Part shown: piece by piece, positions 1-7,733 of the stretch
Layout: each line of letters starts with the position of its first letter
Position numbering within the stretch: the first letter of the stretch is position 1
NCBI RefSeq assembly: GCF_000590925.1
Contig: NZ_CP004372.1
Span: forward strand, 196,001 to 260,000
Direction: 5' to 3'
DNA from: Roseibacterium elongatum DSM 19469
GTDB lineage: Bacteria; Pseudomonadota; Alphaproteobacteria; Rhodobacterales; Rhodobacteraceae
Length of the DNA stretch: 64,000 bases
The notes under the pieces: generated by a model
What the model was told of the DNA's origin: nothing
Databases searched by the model: none
What the model saw: the letters and a program-made list of their open reading frames with translations, nothing else
Program-made: the position numbers and the translations under genes

Positions 1-2
1 GG

Positions 3-230
3 CAGATTGCGCCGGGCGAGCCCTGGGTCGGCGATGCCTATACGGGCGACGACAACATCCCGCGCGGCCTTGGCGCGGCGCTGGATTTGTTGCGCGGCGA
101 CGACGCCATCCGCGACGTGCTGGGGCACGCGTTCTGCCAAGTCTATGCGGCGGTGAAAGACCTTGAATACAACGAGTTCCTGCAAGTCATCAGCCCTTGG
201 GAACGCGAGCATCTGCTGATGAACGTGTGA
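3..230 (+). CDS. Glutamine synthetase family protein, C-terminal end (PuuA-like)
   Basis: Only the last 75 codons are in the window; the gene begins upstream. The reading frame runs from the left edge to TGA at 228-230. The visible tail has a GDDNIPRGLG stretch and ends in NEFLQVISPWEREH, which is typical of the C-terminus of glutamine synthetase-like enzymes, including gamma-glutamylputrescine synthetase. These ligate glutamate to an amine using ATP. The stop lies 8 bp before a PuuB-like oxidase, so the pair probably forms the first two steps of a gamma-glutamylated amine (putrescine-type) catabolic route. The ATP- and amine-binding regions are outside the window, so the substrate cannot be judged. 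Confidence 0.8.
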   Translation, partial: QIAPGEPWVGDAYTGDDNIPRGLGAALDLLRGDDAIRDVLGHAFCQVYAAVKDLEYNEFLQVISPWEREHLLMNV

Positions 231-238
231 CGCCGGCC

Positions 239-1540
239 ATGAGCGCGCTGTTTCGCAACGACCGCCCCGGCAGCCATGCACCCTCGGTCTACGCCGCCGC
301 CCTGCCGCCGCCGTCCCTGCGCCCCGCCTTGCAGGGCGCGATCACGGCAGATGTGGCGATCCTGGGCGCGGGGTTCACCGGGCTGTGGGCCGCGCTGACC
401 CTGGCCCGCGCCGGGCGGCGGGTTGTGGTGCTGGACGCGCATCGCGTGGGGTTCGGCGCCTCGGGGCGAAATGGCGGGCAGGTGCATTCGGGCTATAACA
501 AGCCGCTCGACTGGCTCGAGGCGAAACTGGGCGACACGCGCGCCCGCGCGCTGTGGGACCTGTCCGAAGGGGCCAAGGACCAGTTGCGCGATTTCTGCGC
601 CGCCCATGCGCCCGAGGCCGCCTTTCGCCCGGGCATCGCCCACGGTGTCTACAGCGCCGCCGAGTTGGACGAGACCCGCGCCGAGGCCGATCATGTCGCG
701 GCCAGGACCGGCCAGACCGCCAAGGTGATGGACGCGGACACGTTCGGCGCGCTCGTCAAATCGCCGCTCTACAAGGGCGGCATCCTCGACCACACGGGCG
801 GGCACCTGAACCCGCTGGCCTATGCCCGCGCCTTGGCGCGCGAGGCCGAAGCGGCGGGCGCGGCGATCTACGAGCAAAGCGAGGTGACCGGCATCGAGGA
901 CGGCGCGCAGGTGGTGCTGACCACCGCCGGGGGGCGCGTCATCGCCGATCACGCCATCATCGCGGGCAATGGCTATCTGCCCAATATCCTGCCGCAGGTG
1001 AATGCGCGGGTGATGCCGATCAACTCCTTCATCGCCGCGACCGAGCCGCTGCCCGACACATGGCGCGACGTGCTGGCCGAGGATATTGCCGTGGCCGATT
1101 CCCGCTTCGTGGTGAACTACTATCGGTTTTCCGAGGATCGCCGGTTCCTTTTCGGCGGGCGCGAGAGCTATTCCATCGGCTTTCCCGCCGACATCTCGAC
1201 CGCGCTGGTGGCGCGGATGACGCGGCTGTTCCCGCAGCTTTCGGGCATGGGCATCGCCCATGTCTGGGGCGGGTCGCTGGGCATCACGGTGCCGCGCCTG
1301 CCCTATCTGGCGCGCCTTGGCCCGCGGATGCTGTCGGCGGCCGGGTTCTCGGGGCATGGTGTGGCGCATGCGGGCATGGCCGGGCGGATCATGGCCGAGG
1401 CCGTGATGGGGCAAGAGGACGGGCTGGCCGCCTTCGAGGCGCTGCCCATCCCGCGCTTTCCCGGCGGCACGGCGCTGCGCGCGCCGATCCTGACCCTGGC
1501 CATGACGTGGTTCTCGCTGCGCGACCGTCTGGGCCTCTGA
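239..1540 (+). CDS. FAD-dependent oxidoreductase, DAO family (PuuB-like gamma-glutamylputrescine oxidase)
   Basis: A 433-residue cytosolic flavoprotein amine oxidase. The dinucleotide-binding motif GAGFTG is at residues 43-48, with an acidic residue ending the second strand (VVVLDAHRVG) and the family signature GASGRNGGQVHSGY just after. The C-terminal half has the usual WGGSLGIT and GFSGHGVAHA stretches around the flavin. Length and motifs match PuuB and related oxidases that release an aldehyde from a gamma-glutamylated amine with O2. The ATG at 239 is preferred over an upstream in-frame start at 197, which would overlap the preceding gene. It follows the glutamine-synthetase-like gene by 8 bp, so the two are probably co-transcribed. 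The exact amine is inferred. Confidence 0.87.
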   Translation: MSALFRNDRPGSHAPSVYAAALPPPSLRPALQGAITADVAILGAGFTGLWAALTLARAGRRVVVLDAHRVGFGASGRNGGQVHSGYNKPLDWLEAKLGDTRARALWDLSEGAKDQLRDFCAAHAPEAAFRPGIAHGVYSAAELDETRAEADHVAARTGQTAKVMDADTFGALVKSPLYKGGILDHTGGHLNPLAYARALAREAEAAGAAIYEQSEVTGIEDGAQVVLTTAGGRVIADHAIIAGNGYLPNILPQVNARVMPINSFIAATEPLPDTWRDVLAEDIAVADSRFVVNYYRFSEDRRFLFGGRESYSIGFPADISTALVARMTRLFPQLSGMGIAHVWGGSLGITVPRLPYLARLGPRMLSAAGFSGHGVAHAGMAGRIMAEAVMGQEDGLAAFEALPIPRFPGGTALRAPILTLAMTWFSLRDRLGL

Positions 1541-1601
1541 CCCTTTGACAGTGTCATTTTTCTTTCACTGGCCCTTTGCGGCCCTTTCCGAGTATAAGAA
1601 T

Positions 1602-1622
1602 TTCGAAAAGGGACTTTTCGAA
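1602..1622. promoter_or_regulatory. 9-3-9 inverted repeat in the leader of the DegT-type gene
   Basis: TTCGAAAAG, GGA, CTTTTCGAA form a perfect inverted repeat ending 11 bp before the ATG at 1634. It lies beside the AAGGTGA ribosome binding site. It could be an operator or a leader hairpin affecting translation. No binding protein can be named. Confidence 0.4.
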
Positions 1623-1633
1623 AAGGTGAAACC

Positions 1634-2872
1634 ATGGCGCCCACCCAAACCGGCCTGGCCCCCAATGTCTATGACGCCGAACCCATCCCCGAGGCCGCCC
1701 GCGCCGAGATCGACCGCCTGATGCAATCGGGCGACCTGTTCCGCTATACCGCGCCGGCGGATGCGCCCGTGGCCCTGCTGGAACGCGAATTCGCCGACAT
1801 GATGGGCGTGAAATACGCGCTGGCCGTGTCGTCCTGTTCGGCCGCGATCTTCCTGTCTCTGGAAGCGCTGGGGCTGGAGGCCGGGGCGCGCGTGCTGATC
1901 CCCGCCTTCACCTTCGCCGCCGTGCCCTCGGCCATCGTGCATGCGCGCATGCAGCCTGTGCTGGTCGAGGTGGGCGAGAATTACCGCATCGACATGGACG
2001 ATTTCAAAGCCAAGCTCGATGACAGCATCTCGGCCGTCATCATCAGCCACATGCGCGGCCACACTTCCGACATGGATGCGATCATGGCGCTGTGCGACGC
2101 CGCCGGCATTCCCGTGATCGAGGATGCGGCCCATTCGCTGGGCACCACCTGGCACGGCAAGAAGATCGGCACGATCGGCGCGGTCGGCTGCTTCTCGTTC
2201 CAGTCCTACAAGATGCTGAACGCGGGCGAAGGTGGCATCCTGATCTCGAACGATGCCGACGTGATCGCGCGCGCCGTGATCCTGTCGGGCGCCTACGAGC
2301 ATAACTGGAAAAAGCACAAGGGCCCCGAGGGGCAGAACGACCCGGAACTGGCGATGGCCTTTGCCCGCTGGCAAAACAAGCTGCCGCTCTACAACATGCG
2401 GCTGCAGAACCTGTCGGCGGCGGTGATCCGCCCGCAGATCCCCGAACTGGCCCGCCGTGTGCGCGACGGGCGGGCGAACCACGACTATGTCGCCGGGCTG
2501 TTGAACACGTCGCCTTGGTTGAACGTGCCCGACGCCCTGCCCCCCGAGGAACGCGCACCCGACTCGATCCAGTTCAACCTTGTCGGCGTCGAGACCGACG
2601 ACCAGGCCCGCGCCTTCGCCGCCGCCGCCGAGGCGCGCGGCGTCAAGGTGCAGGTCTTTGGCCTGTCCAAGGATAATGCGCGCGCCTATTGGAACTGGCA
2701 GTTCATCCCCGGCGACATGCCAGATCTGCCGCAGACCCGCGCCATGCTGATGCGCGCCTGCGACGTGCGCCTGCCCGCCCGCCTGAAAAAGCCCGAACTG
2801 GATTTCGTGGCCGATGCGCTGCTGGCCGCTGCCGAGGACGTGATGGCGGAGGCACGCGCCTACGGCACCTGA
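1634..2872 (+). CDS. DegT/DnrJ/EryC1/StrS-type PLP-dependent aminotransferase
   Basis: A 412-residue fold-type I PLP enzyme. Family landmarks are visible: YALAVSSCSAA (cofactor phosphate site, about 61-71), IPAFTFAAVP (89-98), VIEDAAHSLG with Asp164 expected to contact the pyridine nitrogen, and FQSYKMLNAGEGG with Lys193 as the likely Schiff-base lysine. DegT enzymes usually aminate keto-sugars, but here the neighbours are amine-catabolic genes and no sugar-nucleotide genes are present. A role in polyamine or amino-acid metabolism is therefore more likely; this is inference. AAGGTGA sits 8 bp before the ATG. Stacked inverted repeats follow the stop. Confidence 0.85.
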   Translation: MAPTQTGLAPNVYDAEPIPEAARAEIDRLMQSGDLFRYTAPADAPVALLEREFADMMGVKYALAVSSCSAAIFLSLEALGLEAGARVLIPAFTFAAVPSAIVHARMQPVLVEVGENYRIDMDDFKAKLDDSISAVIISHMRGHTSDMDAIMALCDAAGIPVIEDAAHSLGTTWHGKKIGTIGAVGCFSFQSYKMLNAGEGGILISNDADVIARAVILSGAYEHNWKKHKGPEGQNDPELAMAFARWQNKLPLYNMRLQNLSAAVIRPQIPELARRVRDGRANHDYVAGLLNTSPWLNVPDALPPEERAPDSIQFNLVGVETDDQARAFAAAAEARGVKVQVFGLSKDNARAYWNWQFIPGDMPDLPQTRAMLMRACDVRLPARLKKPELDFVADALLAAAEDVMAEARAYGT

Positions 2873-2873
2873 G

Positions 2874-2960
2874 CCGAAAAATCTTCTCGAAGATTTTTCG
2901 GGTGGGAAGAGTTTTCGTGAAAACTCTTCCCGTCGCGTTTCTGCCGACCGCTTCGGCAGA
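2874..2960 (+). terminator. Three stacked inverted repeats after the DegT-type gene
   Basis: Starting 2 bp after the stop there are three perfect hairpins in a row: a 13-bp arm pair at 2874-2886/2889-2901 (CCGAAAAATCTTC), a 12-bp pair at 2904-2915/2920-2931 (GGGAAGAGTTTT), and an 8-bp pair at 2940-2947/2953-2960 (TCTGCCGA). None has a long T tract directly after it, although the arms contain A/T runs. Termination or 3'-end protection is the likely role. Confidence 0.55.
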
Positions 2961-3031
2961 TCGTCATGGGCGATGGACAGTCTGACAGGCCGTGGATAGC
3001 GTGCCGATCAGCCTAGCCCATGAGGATCGCG

Positions 3032-4399
3032 ATGAACGACCATGCCCCCAATTCCTGGGAAGCCCGCGCCGAGGAATACTCGCTCTACGGGTTCACCGAT
3101 CTGCCCTCGGTCCGCGACCGCGGCACCGTCGTCGTCACCCATGGCGAGGGCCCCTATATCGTCGACACCAACGGCACCCGCTATCTCGACAGCAATTCGG
3201 GCCTTTGGAACATGGTCGCGGGGTTCGACCACACGGGTCTGATCGAGGCGGCCAAGGCGCAGTACGACCGTTTTCCCGGCTATCATGCGTTTTTCGGGCG
3301 GATGTCGGACCAGACCGTCGCCCTGTCGGAGCGGTTGATCGAGGTGTCGCCCTTTGCCCGGGGCAAGGTGTTCTACACCAACTCGGGCTCCGAGGCGAAC
3401 GACACCATGGTCAAGATGCTGTGGTTCCTGAACCGCGCCACGGGCCGGCCGCAGGCGCGCAAGATCCTGACGCGCAAGAACGCCTATCACGGGGTCACCG
3501 CCATCTCGGCCTCGATGACGGGCAAACCTTATAACGAGGTGTTCGGCCTGCCGCTGGATGGGTTCATCCACCTGACCTGCCCGCATTATTGGCGCGAGGG
3601 GCGCGACGGCGAAAGCGAAGCGCAGTTCACCGCGCGAATGGCCGCCGAGTTGGACGAGGTCATCGCGCGCGAAGGCGCCGACACGATCGCGGGCTTCTTC
3701 GCCGAGCCGGTGATGGGCGCGGGCGGGGTCATTCCGCCCTCGGGGGGCTATTTCCAGGCGATCCAGCCGATCCTGAAGAAACACGGCATCCCGCTGATCT
3801 CGGACGAGGTGATCTGCGGCTTCGGCCGGACGGGCGAGGTCTGGGGCTGCGAGACCTACGGGTTCATGCCCGACGCCATCATCTCGTCCAAGGCGCTGAC
3901 GGCGGGGTATTTCCCGATGGGCGCGGTAATCCTCGGCCCCGATCTGACCGACAGGCTGCAAGAGGCAATCGACACGATCGAGGAGTTCCCGCACGGATTT
4001 ACCGCCTCGGGCCACCCGGTCGGCTGTGCCGTGGCGCTGAAAGCCATCGATGTGGTGCTGGAGGAGGGGCTGCTGGACATGGTGCGCGCAGGCGCGCCGC
4101 GGATGCAGGCCGGTTTGGCCGAGATCGCCAGGCACCCCAATATCGGCGAGCTGCGCGGCATCGGCTACATGTGGGCGCTGGAGGCGGTGAAGGACCGCGA
4201 CGGCAAGGTGCCATTCGACGGGTCATTGTCGGTGAGCGAGCGCATCGCCAATACCTGCACCGATCACGGGCTGATCTGTCGTCCGCTGGGGCAATCGGTG
4301 GTGCTGTGCCCGCCCTTTACCCTGACCGATGCGCAGATGGACGAGATGATCGCAAAGCTGGACGCATCCCTGAAACAGGTCTTCGCCGAGGTCGCCTGA
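3032..4399 (+). CDS. Class III aminotransferase (omega-amino acid/putrescine:pyruvate type)
   Basis: A 455-residue PLP aminotransferase of the class III (omega-aminotransferase) group. Near the N-terminus are YLDSNSGLWN and the GSEAND motif that binds the cofactor phosphate. SDEVICGFGRTG carries the conserved Asp near residue 258, and ISSKALTAGYFP carries the probable catalytic Lys near 287; HGFTASGHPVGCAVA follows. It resembles enzymes that move a terminal amine from putrescine or beta-alanine-like donors to pyruvate, which fits the adjacent oxidase. The ATG at 3032 is chosen because GAGGA stands 6-10 bp before it, while the in-frame ATG at 3020 lacks a ribosome binding site. It is separated from the DegT-type gene by 159 bp of hairpin-rich DNA, so it may have its own promoter. 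Confidence 0.87.
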   Translation: MNDHAPNSWEARAEEYSLYGFTDLPSVRDRGTVVVTHGEGPYIVDTNGTRYLDSNSGLWNMVAGFDHTGLIEAAKAQYDRFPGYHAFFGRMSDQTVALSERLIEVSPFARGKVFYTNSGSEANDTMVKMLWFLNRATGRPQARKILTRKNAYHGVTAISASMTGKPYNEVFGLPLDGFIHLTCPHYWREGRDGESEAQFTARMAAELDEVIAREGADTIAGFFAEPVMGAGGVIPPSGGYFQAIQPILKKHGIPLISDEVICGFGRTGEVWGCETYGFMPDAIISSKALTAGYFPMGAVILGPDLTDRLQEAIDTIEEFPHGFTASGHPVGCAVALKAIDVVLEEGLLDMVRAGAPRMQAGLAEIARHPNIGELRGIGYMWALEAVKDRDGKVPFDGSLSVSERIANTCTDHGLICRPLGQSVVLCPPFTLTDAQMDEMIAKLDASLKQVFAEVA

Positions 4400-4420
4400 G
4401 CCGCGCCGGGAAGCGGAAAA

Positions 4421-4442
4421 AGGGCGCGACAGCGCGCCCTTT
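4421..4442. terminator. Bidirectional rho-independent terminator
   Basis: GGGCGCG (4422-4428) pairs with CGCGCCC (4433-4439), flanked by AAAAA on the left and TTT on the right. It lies between the convergent aminotransferase gene (stop at 4399) and the restored end of phaR (4444), so it can serve both strands. Confidence 0.75.
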
Positions 4443-4443
4443 C

Positions 4444-5014
4444 CTACATCTTGCTGAGCTTGGATTGCAGGTCGGCGAGCTGTTTGCGGATGTCGGCCAG
4501 CTCCTTTTCCGAGCTTTCGCCATCGCCCGCCGGCCTTGAGGCGCTGTCAGTCGGGGGACGGGCCGGACCAGCTGTTGCCCACGCCGCCCATCATCGCCTT
4601 CATGAAGGCCTCTTGCTGCGCGCGCATCGCCTCGAAGCCGGGCATGCTGGCCATGGGGTTCATCGCGGTCATGTTCTCGACCATTTTCGACTGCCCCTCT
4701 TTGAGCATGTCGAAACTCATGGCCAGGAAATCGGGCACGACGGATTGCGCCTGCGTGGTGTAGCTGCGCACCAGGTCGGTCAGCACGGCGATGGGCAGGA
4801 CGCTTTCGCCGCGGCTTTCATGTTCGGCAATGATCTGAAGGAGATACTGGCGCGTCAGGTCATCGCCCGATTTCAGATCGACGATCTTGACCTCGCGCCC
4901 GGCGCGAATGAAGCCCGCGATGTCCTCGAGCGTGACGTAGTCGGACGTCTCGGTGTTGTAGAGACGCCGGCTGGCGTAGCGCTTGATCAAAAGCGGTTCC
5001 GATGGCTGGGCCAT
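4444..5014 (-). CDS. phaR: Polyhydroxyalkanoate synthesis repressor PhaR (single-base frameshift near the 3' end)
   Basis: DNA- and PHA-binding repressor of phasin and PHA genes. The N-terminus (LLIKRYASRRLYNTETSDYVTLEDI) is the hallmark PHB/PHA accumulation regulator DNA-binding domain, followed by the second PHB_acc domain (FLAMSFDMLKEGQSKM). As read, translation stops at 4547 after 155 codons. One base removed from the G5 run at 4553-4557 (C5 on the coding strand) restores a lysine-rich coiled-coil tail (ELADIRKQLADLQSKL) ending at TAG 4444-4446, the normal PhaR C-terminus, for about 189 residues. The start at 5014 has GGAGAGGAG before it. An upstream in-frame ATG at 5080 lacks this. It sits directly downstream of phaP on the same strand and a terminator separates them. 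Confidence 0.88.
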
Positions 5015-5105
5015 GCTCCTCTCCCCTTCCTGCAATGCAGCATCGCTCAGCCTAAGCGCATCGCAGCGAAAAGCAATCAACCTTTTCGGACCGTTCCTTT
5101 ACAAG

Positions 5106-5140
5106 AAAAGGGCGGGTCCGTCGGACCCGCCCTTCCTAGG
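5106..5140 (-). terminator. Terminator after phaP
   Basis: GGGCGGGTCCG pairs with CGGACCCGCCC across 5110-5132. On the minus strand the stem is followed by a T-rich tract (CTTTTCTTGT). It lies between the phaP stop and the phaR start, so phaR probably needs its own promoter or read-through. Confidence 0.75.
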
Positions 5141-5207
5141 TTTCGCGGCGGTGGGGAGGACACCGTCCGCGAAATCCGGTTGCCTGCGCCGCAGGCCCGC
5201 CGCGCGA

Positions 5208-5651
5208 TCACTTCGCGGTGGCGGCTTTCTTGGCGGCGGTGGTCACTTCGCTGGTGGCCTTCTTGACGGCAGCGGTGGCTTCTTCCGAGGCTTCCTTGCC
5301 AGCGGCCATCATCAGCTCGACGGTTTCCATCTGGACCTTCTTGGCGACTTCGGCGAAGGCGGCCATGGTCTCGGCCGACATTTCCGCCGTTGCCGATGCG
5401 AAATCGGTCATGGCTTTGGTGTAGTCGGTCGGCTCTTCCTTGACGGAGGCGACGTCGCCCATCTTGGCGATGGTGTCTTTCGTCCACTTCGACGAGATCT
5501 CGGTCGATTTCTCGGCGGCGTCGAGGACGACCTTCGACATCTTCTCGCCCATCGCGGCCGAGTTCTTGAACGCGTCGCTGTAGGCGGACATGTCCATCGG
5601 GAAGGCGTTCATCATTTCGGTCATGTACTTGGTGAAATCGGTGTTGGCCAT
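5208..5651 (-). CDS. phaP: Phasin family protein (PHA granule coat)
   Basis: A 147-residue, all-helical amphipathic protein with no membrane segment, rich in Ala, Met, Glu and Lys, ending in an Ala/Lys-rich tail (KKATSEVTTAAKKAATAK) typical of granule-binding phasins. Phasins coat polyhydroxybutyrate granules and control their number and size. It lies between phaC and phaR on the same strand, the usual arrangement in Rhodobacter and Paracoccus. Two PhaR-type operators lie 60-100 bp upstream, so it is expected to be repressed by PhaR until polymer titrates the repressor. Confidence 0.92.
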   Translation of the reverse strand: MANTDFTKYMTEMMNAFPMDMSAYSDAFKNSAAMGEKMSKVVLDAAEKSTEISSKWTKDTIAKMGDVASVKEEPTDYTKAMTDFASATAEMSAETMAAFAEVAKKVQMETVELMMAAGKEASEEATAAVKKATSEVTTAAKKAATAK

Positions 5652-5711
5652 CGGGGTGCTCCTTGGTGCGCCGGGGTTCGGCTTTGCTGCATCTGCAAAA
5701 CAATATGGATG

Positions 5712-5749
5712 CTGCAGTGCAGCAAGTCAAGGTTTTTTCTGCACCGCAG
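5712..5749. promoter_or_regulatory. Two PhaR operators (CTGC-N3-GCAG) upstream of phaP
   Basis: Two perfect copies of CTGC-N3-GCAG are present: CTGC-AGT-GCAG at 5712-5722 and CTGC-ACC-GCAG at 5739-5749, 27 bp apart. This motif is the reported PhaR target in Rhodobacter sphaeroides, and similar TGC-rich sites occur in Paracoccus. They lie in the 135-bp gap between phaC and phaP, upstream of phaP on its strand, so PhaR control of phaP is the likely function. Confidence 0.8.
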
Positions 5750-5786
5750 CATTGCACCCCAAGGCAGGTTGCCTCCCCAAGGGAAA

Positions 5787-7562
5787 TCAATCGTTTGTCG
5801 TTTCCAGCACGTAGGTTCCCGGCGCGGGGGCCAGCACCTCGTAGCCCGCAGCCCCCGGATCGCGGGCCGGAACCTGCTTGCCCGACCGACTCGCCAGCCA
5901 CTTGCCCCAGCGCGGCCACCACGAGCCTTCGTGATAGGTCGCGCTGTCCTGCCATTCCTCGGGCGTGAGGGTCAGGTCCTCATTGGTGAAATGACCGTAT
6001 TTCATCTTGGACGGCGGGTTGATGATGCCCGCGATATGGCCCGACTCCGACAGGATGAAGGTCTTGTTCCGCGACCCCATCTTTTGCACGCCGCGGAAAC
6101 TGTCCTTCCAGGCCGCGATATGGTCGGTCTCGCAGGCGATGGCGCAGACGGGCACGGTGACGTCCTTGATCTGCAGCGTCTCGCCCAGCAACTCGAAACC
6201 GTCCTCGGTCAGCGCGTTGGCCTGACACAGGCCGCGCAGGTACTGCACCGTCATCTTGCCGGGCAGGTTGGTCGAATCGCCATTCCAGAACAGCAGATCG
6301 AAGGCCGGCGGCTGTTCGCCCAGCATGTAGCTGCGGATGGCGGGCTGATAGACCAGATCCTGCGCGCGCAGGAACGAAAAGGTCTTGGACATGTAGTAGC
6401 TGTCGAGATAGCCGGCCTCGTCCACCTGCCGTTCGATCGCATCGACGAAATCATCCTGCAAAAAGACGGTAAACTCGCCCTGCTCGGAAAAATCGGTCAG
6501 CGTGGTGAAGAAGGTGGCCGATTTGATCGACGTGTCGCCCCGTTTCTTGAGCAGCGACAGGGTCAGTGACAGGGTGGTGCCCGCCACGCAATAGCCCACG
6601 GCGTTCACCTGTTTCTCGCCGGTGATGTCCTTGGCGACCTCGATCGCCTTCAGATACCCCTCTTCGATATAGGTATCGAGACCGGCATCGGCATAGCTTG
6701 CGTCGGGGTTCTTCCAGCTGACCACGAAAAGGGTAAAGCCCTGCTCGACGATCCAGTTGATCAAGCTGTTCTTGGGCTTGAGATCCATGATGTAGAACTT
6801 GTTGATCCAGGGCGGAAAGATGATCAGCGGCGTGCGATGCACCGTCTCGGTCTTGGGGGTGTACTGGATCACCTCCATCATGCGGTTGCGATAGACCACC
6901 GCGCCCTCGGACACGCCGATATTCTCACCGACCTTGAACGCACCGGGATCGGCCAGCATCGGCAGCAGGTCGCCGCGCCGCGCCTCGATGTCGCGCACCA
7001 GGTTCTCCAACCCCTTGACCAGGCTCTCGCCCTCGGTCTCGACGGCGCGTTCCAGCGCGTCGGGGTTTGTCGCCAGATAATTGGTGGGCGAGAACAGGTC
7101 GATCACCTGTCGGGCAAAGAACTCCACCCGCTGCTTGTCGCGCGGATCGAGCCCCTCGAGCTCGGTCACGGCATCCTCGATCGCACGGGCGCCCAGCAGG
7201 TACTGCTGTTTGACGAAGTTGAAATAGGGATGGGTCTGCCACAGGGGGTTGGAAAAGCGCTTGTCGGTCGGGCCGTCCTCGGGCTCGGGCAGGGTGAAGT
7301 GCCCCTGCGCCATGGCGTTCTGCATCTCGACGAACTGGGCCATGGTCTTGCCCCAATACTCCACCTGCGTCTCGATCAGCTTGGTGGGGTTGGTCATGAC
7401 CTCCGACCAATAGGCCGCTCCGGCCTTGAGATACAGGTCCTGCCCCGGCCCCTCCAGGCCCACATCCCCCGGCGTCTTCTCGGCCAGCGCCGCAACCAGT
7501 CGCTTGGACAGCGACTCGACCTTTTGCAGGTTTTCGTTGAGGCGATTCAGGTTCTCTCCCAT
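5787..7562 (-). CDS. phaC: Class I poly(3-hydroxyalkanoate) synthase
   Basis: Polymerises (R)-3-hydroxybutyryl-CoA into polyhydroxybutyrate at the granule surface. The 591-residue length is typical of class I. The lipase-like box AVGYCVAG holds the nucleophile Cys325, and Asp480 (CETDHI) and His509 (SGHIAG) complete the triad, closely matching the Ralstonia enzyme. The N-terminal half carries the PhaC N-terminal domain. The start at 7562 is set by GGGAGGAG just upstream; an open frame continues further upstream but lies opposite phaZ. The gene is divergent from phaZ with a 171-bp shared promoter region and runs toward phaP. Confidence 0.96.
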   Translation of the reverse strand: MGENLNRLNENLQKVESLSKRLVAALAEKTPGDVGLEGPGQDLYLKAGAAYWSEVMTNPTKLIETQVEYWGKTMAQFVEMQNAMAQGHFTLPEPEDGPTDKRFSNPLWQTHPYFNFVKQQYLLGARAIEDAVTELEGLDPRDKQRVEFFARQVIDLFSPTNYLATNPDALERAVETEGESLVKGLENLVRDIEARRGDLLPMLADPGAFKVGENIGVSEGAVVYRNRMMEVIQYTPKTETVHRTPLIIFPPWINKFYIMDLKPKNSLINWIVEQGFTLFVVSWKNPDASYADAGLDTYIEEGYLKAIEVAKDITGEKQVNAVGYCVAGTTLSLTLSLLKKRGDTSIKSATFFTTLTDFSEQGEFTVFLQDDFVDAIERQVDEAGYLDSYYMSKTFSFLRAQDLVYQPAIRSYMLGEQPPAFDLLFWNGDSTNLPGKMTVQYLRGLCQANALTEDGFELLGETLQIKDVTVPVCAIACETDHIAAWKDSFRGVQKMGSRNKTFILSESGHIAGIINPPSKMKYGHFTNEDLTLTPEEWQDSATYHEGSWWPRWGKWLASRSGKQVPARDPGAAGYEVLAPAPGTYVLETTND

Positions 7563-7733
7563 CGCGGCTCCTCCCTCGTCGCTCGGTCCTACCTTGATTT
7601 CATCTCTTTTATGCGGCATTTCCGAAATATGCGATGCCTTGGTGAGGGGGTGGCGCAATGAATTGAACCGGGCCGGGGCCGAAACGCCCCGTTCAGCCGT
7701 GGGCATGCCGCGGCGTTGCCGCAGGAGACGACG

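Noticed and set aside
4451..5266. Long plus-strand open frame opposite phaR
   Set aside because: Antisense shadow; phaR has clear family domains and a ribosome site.
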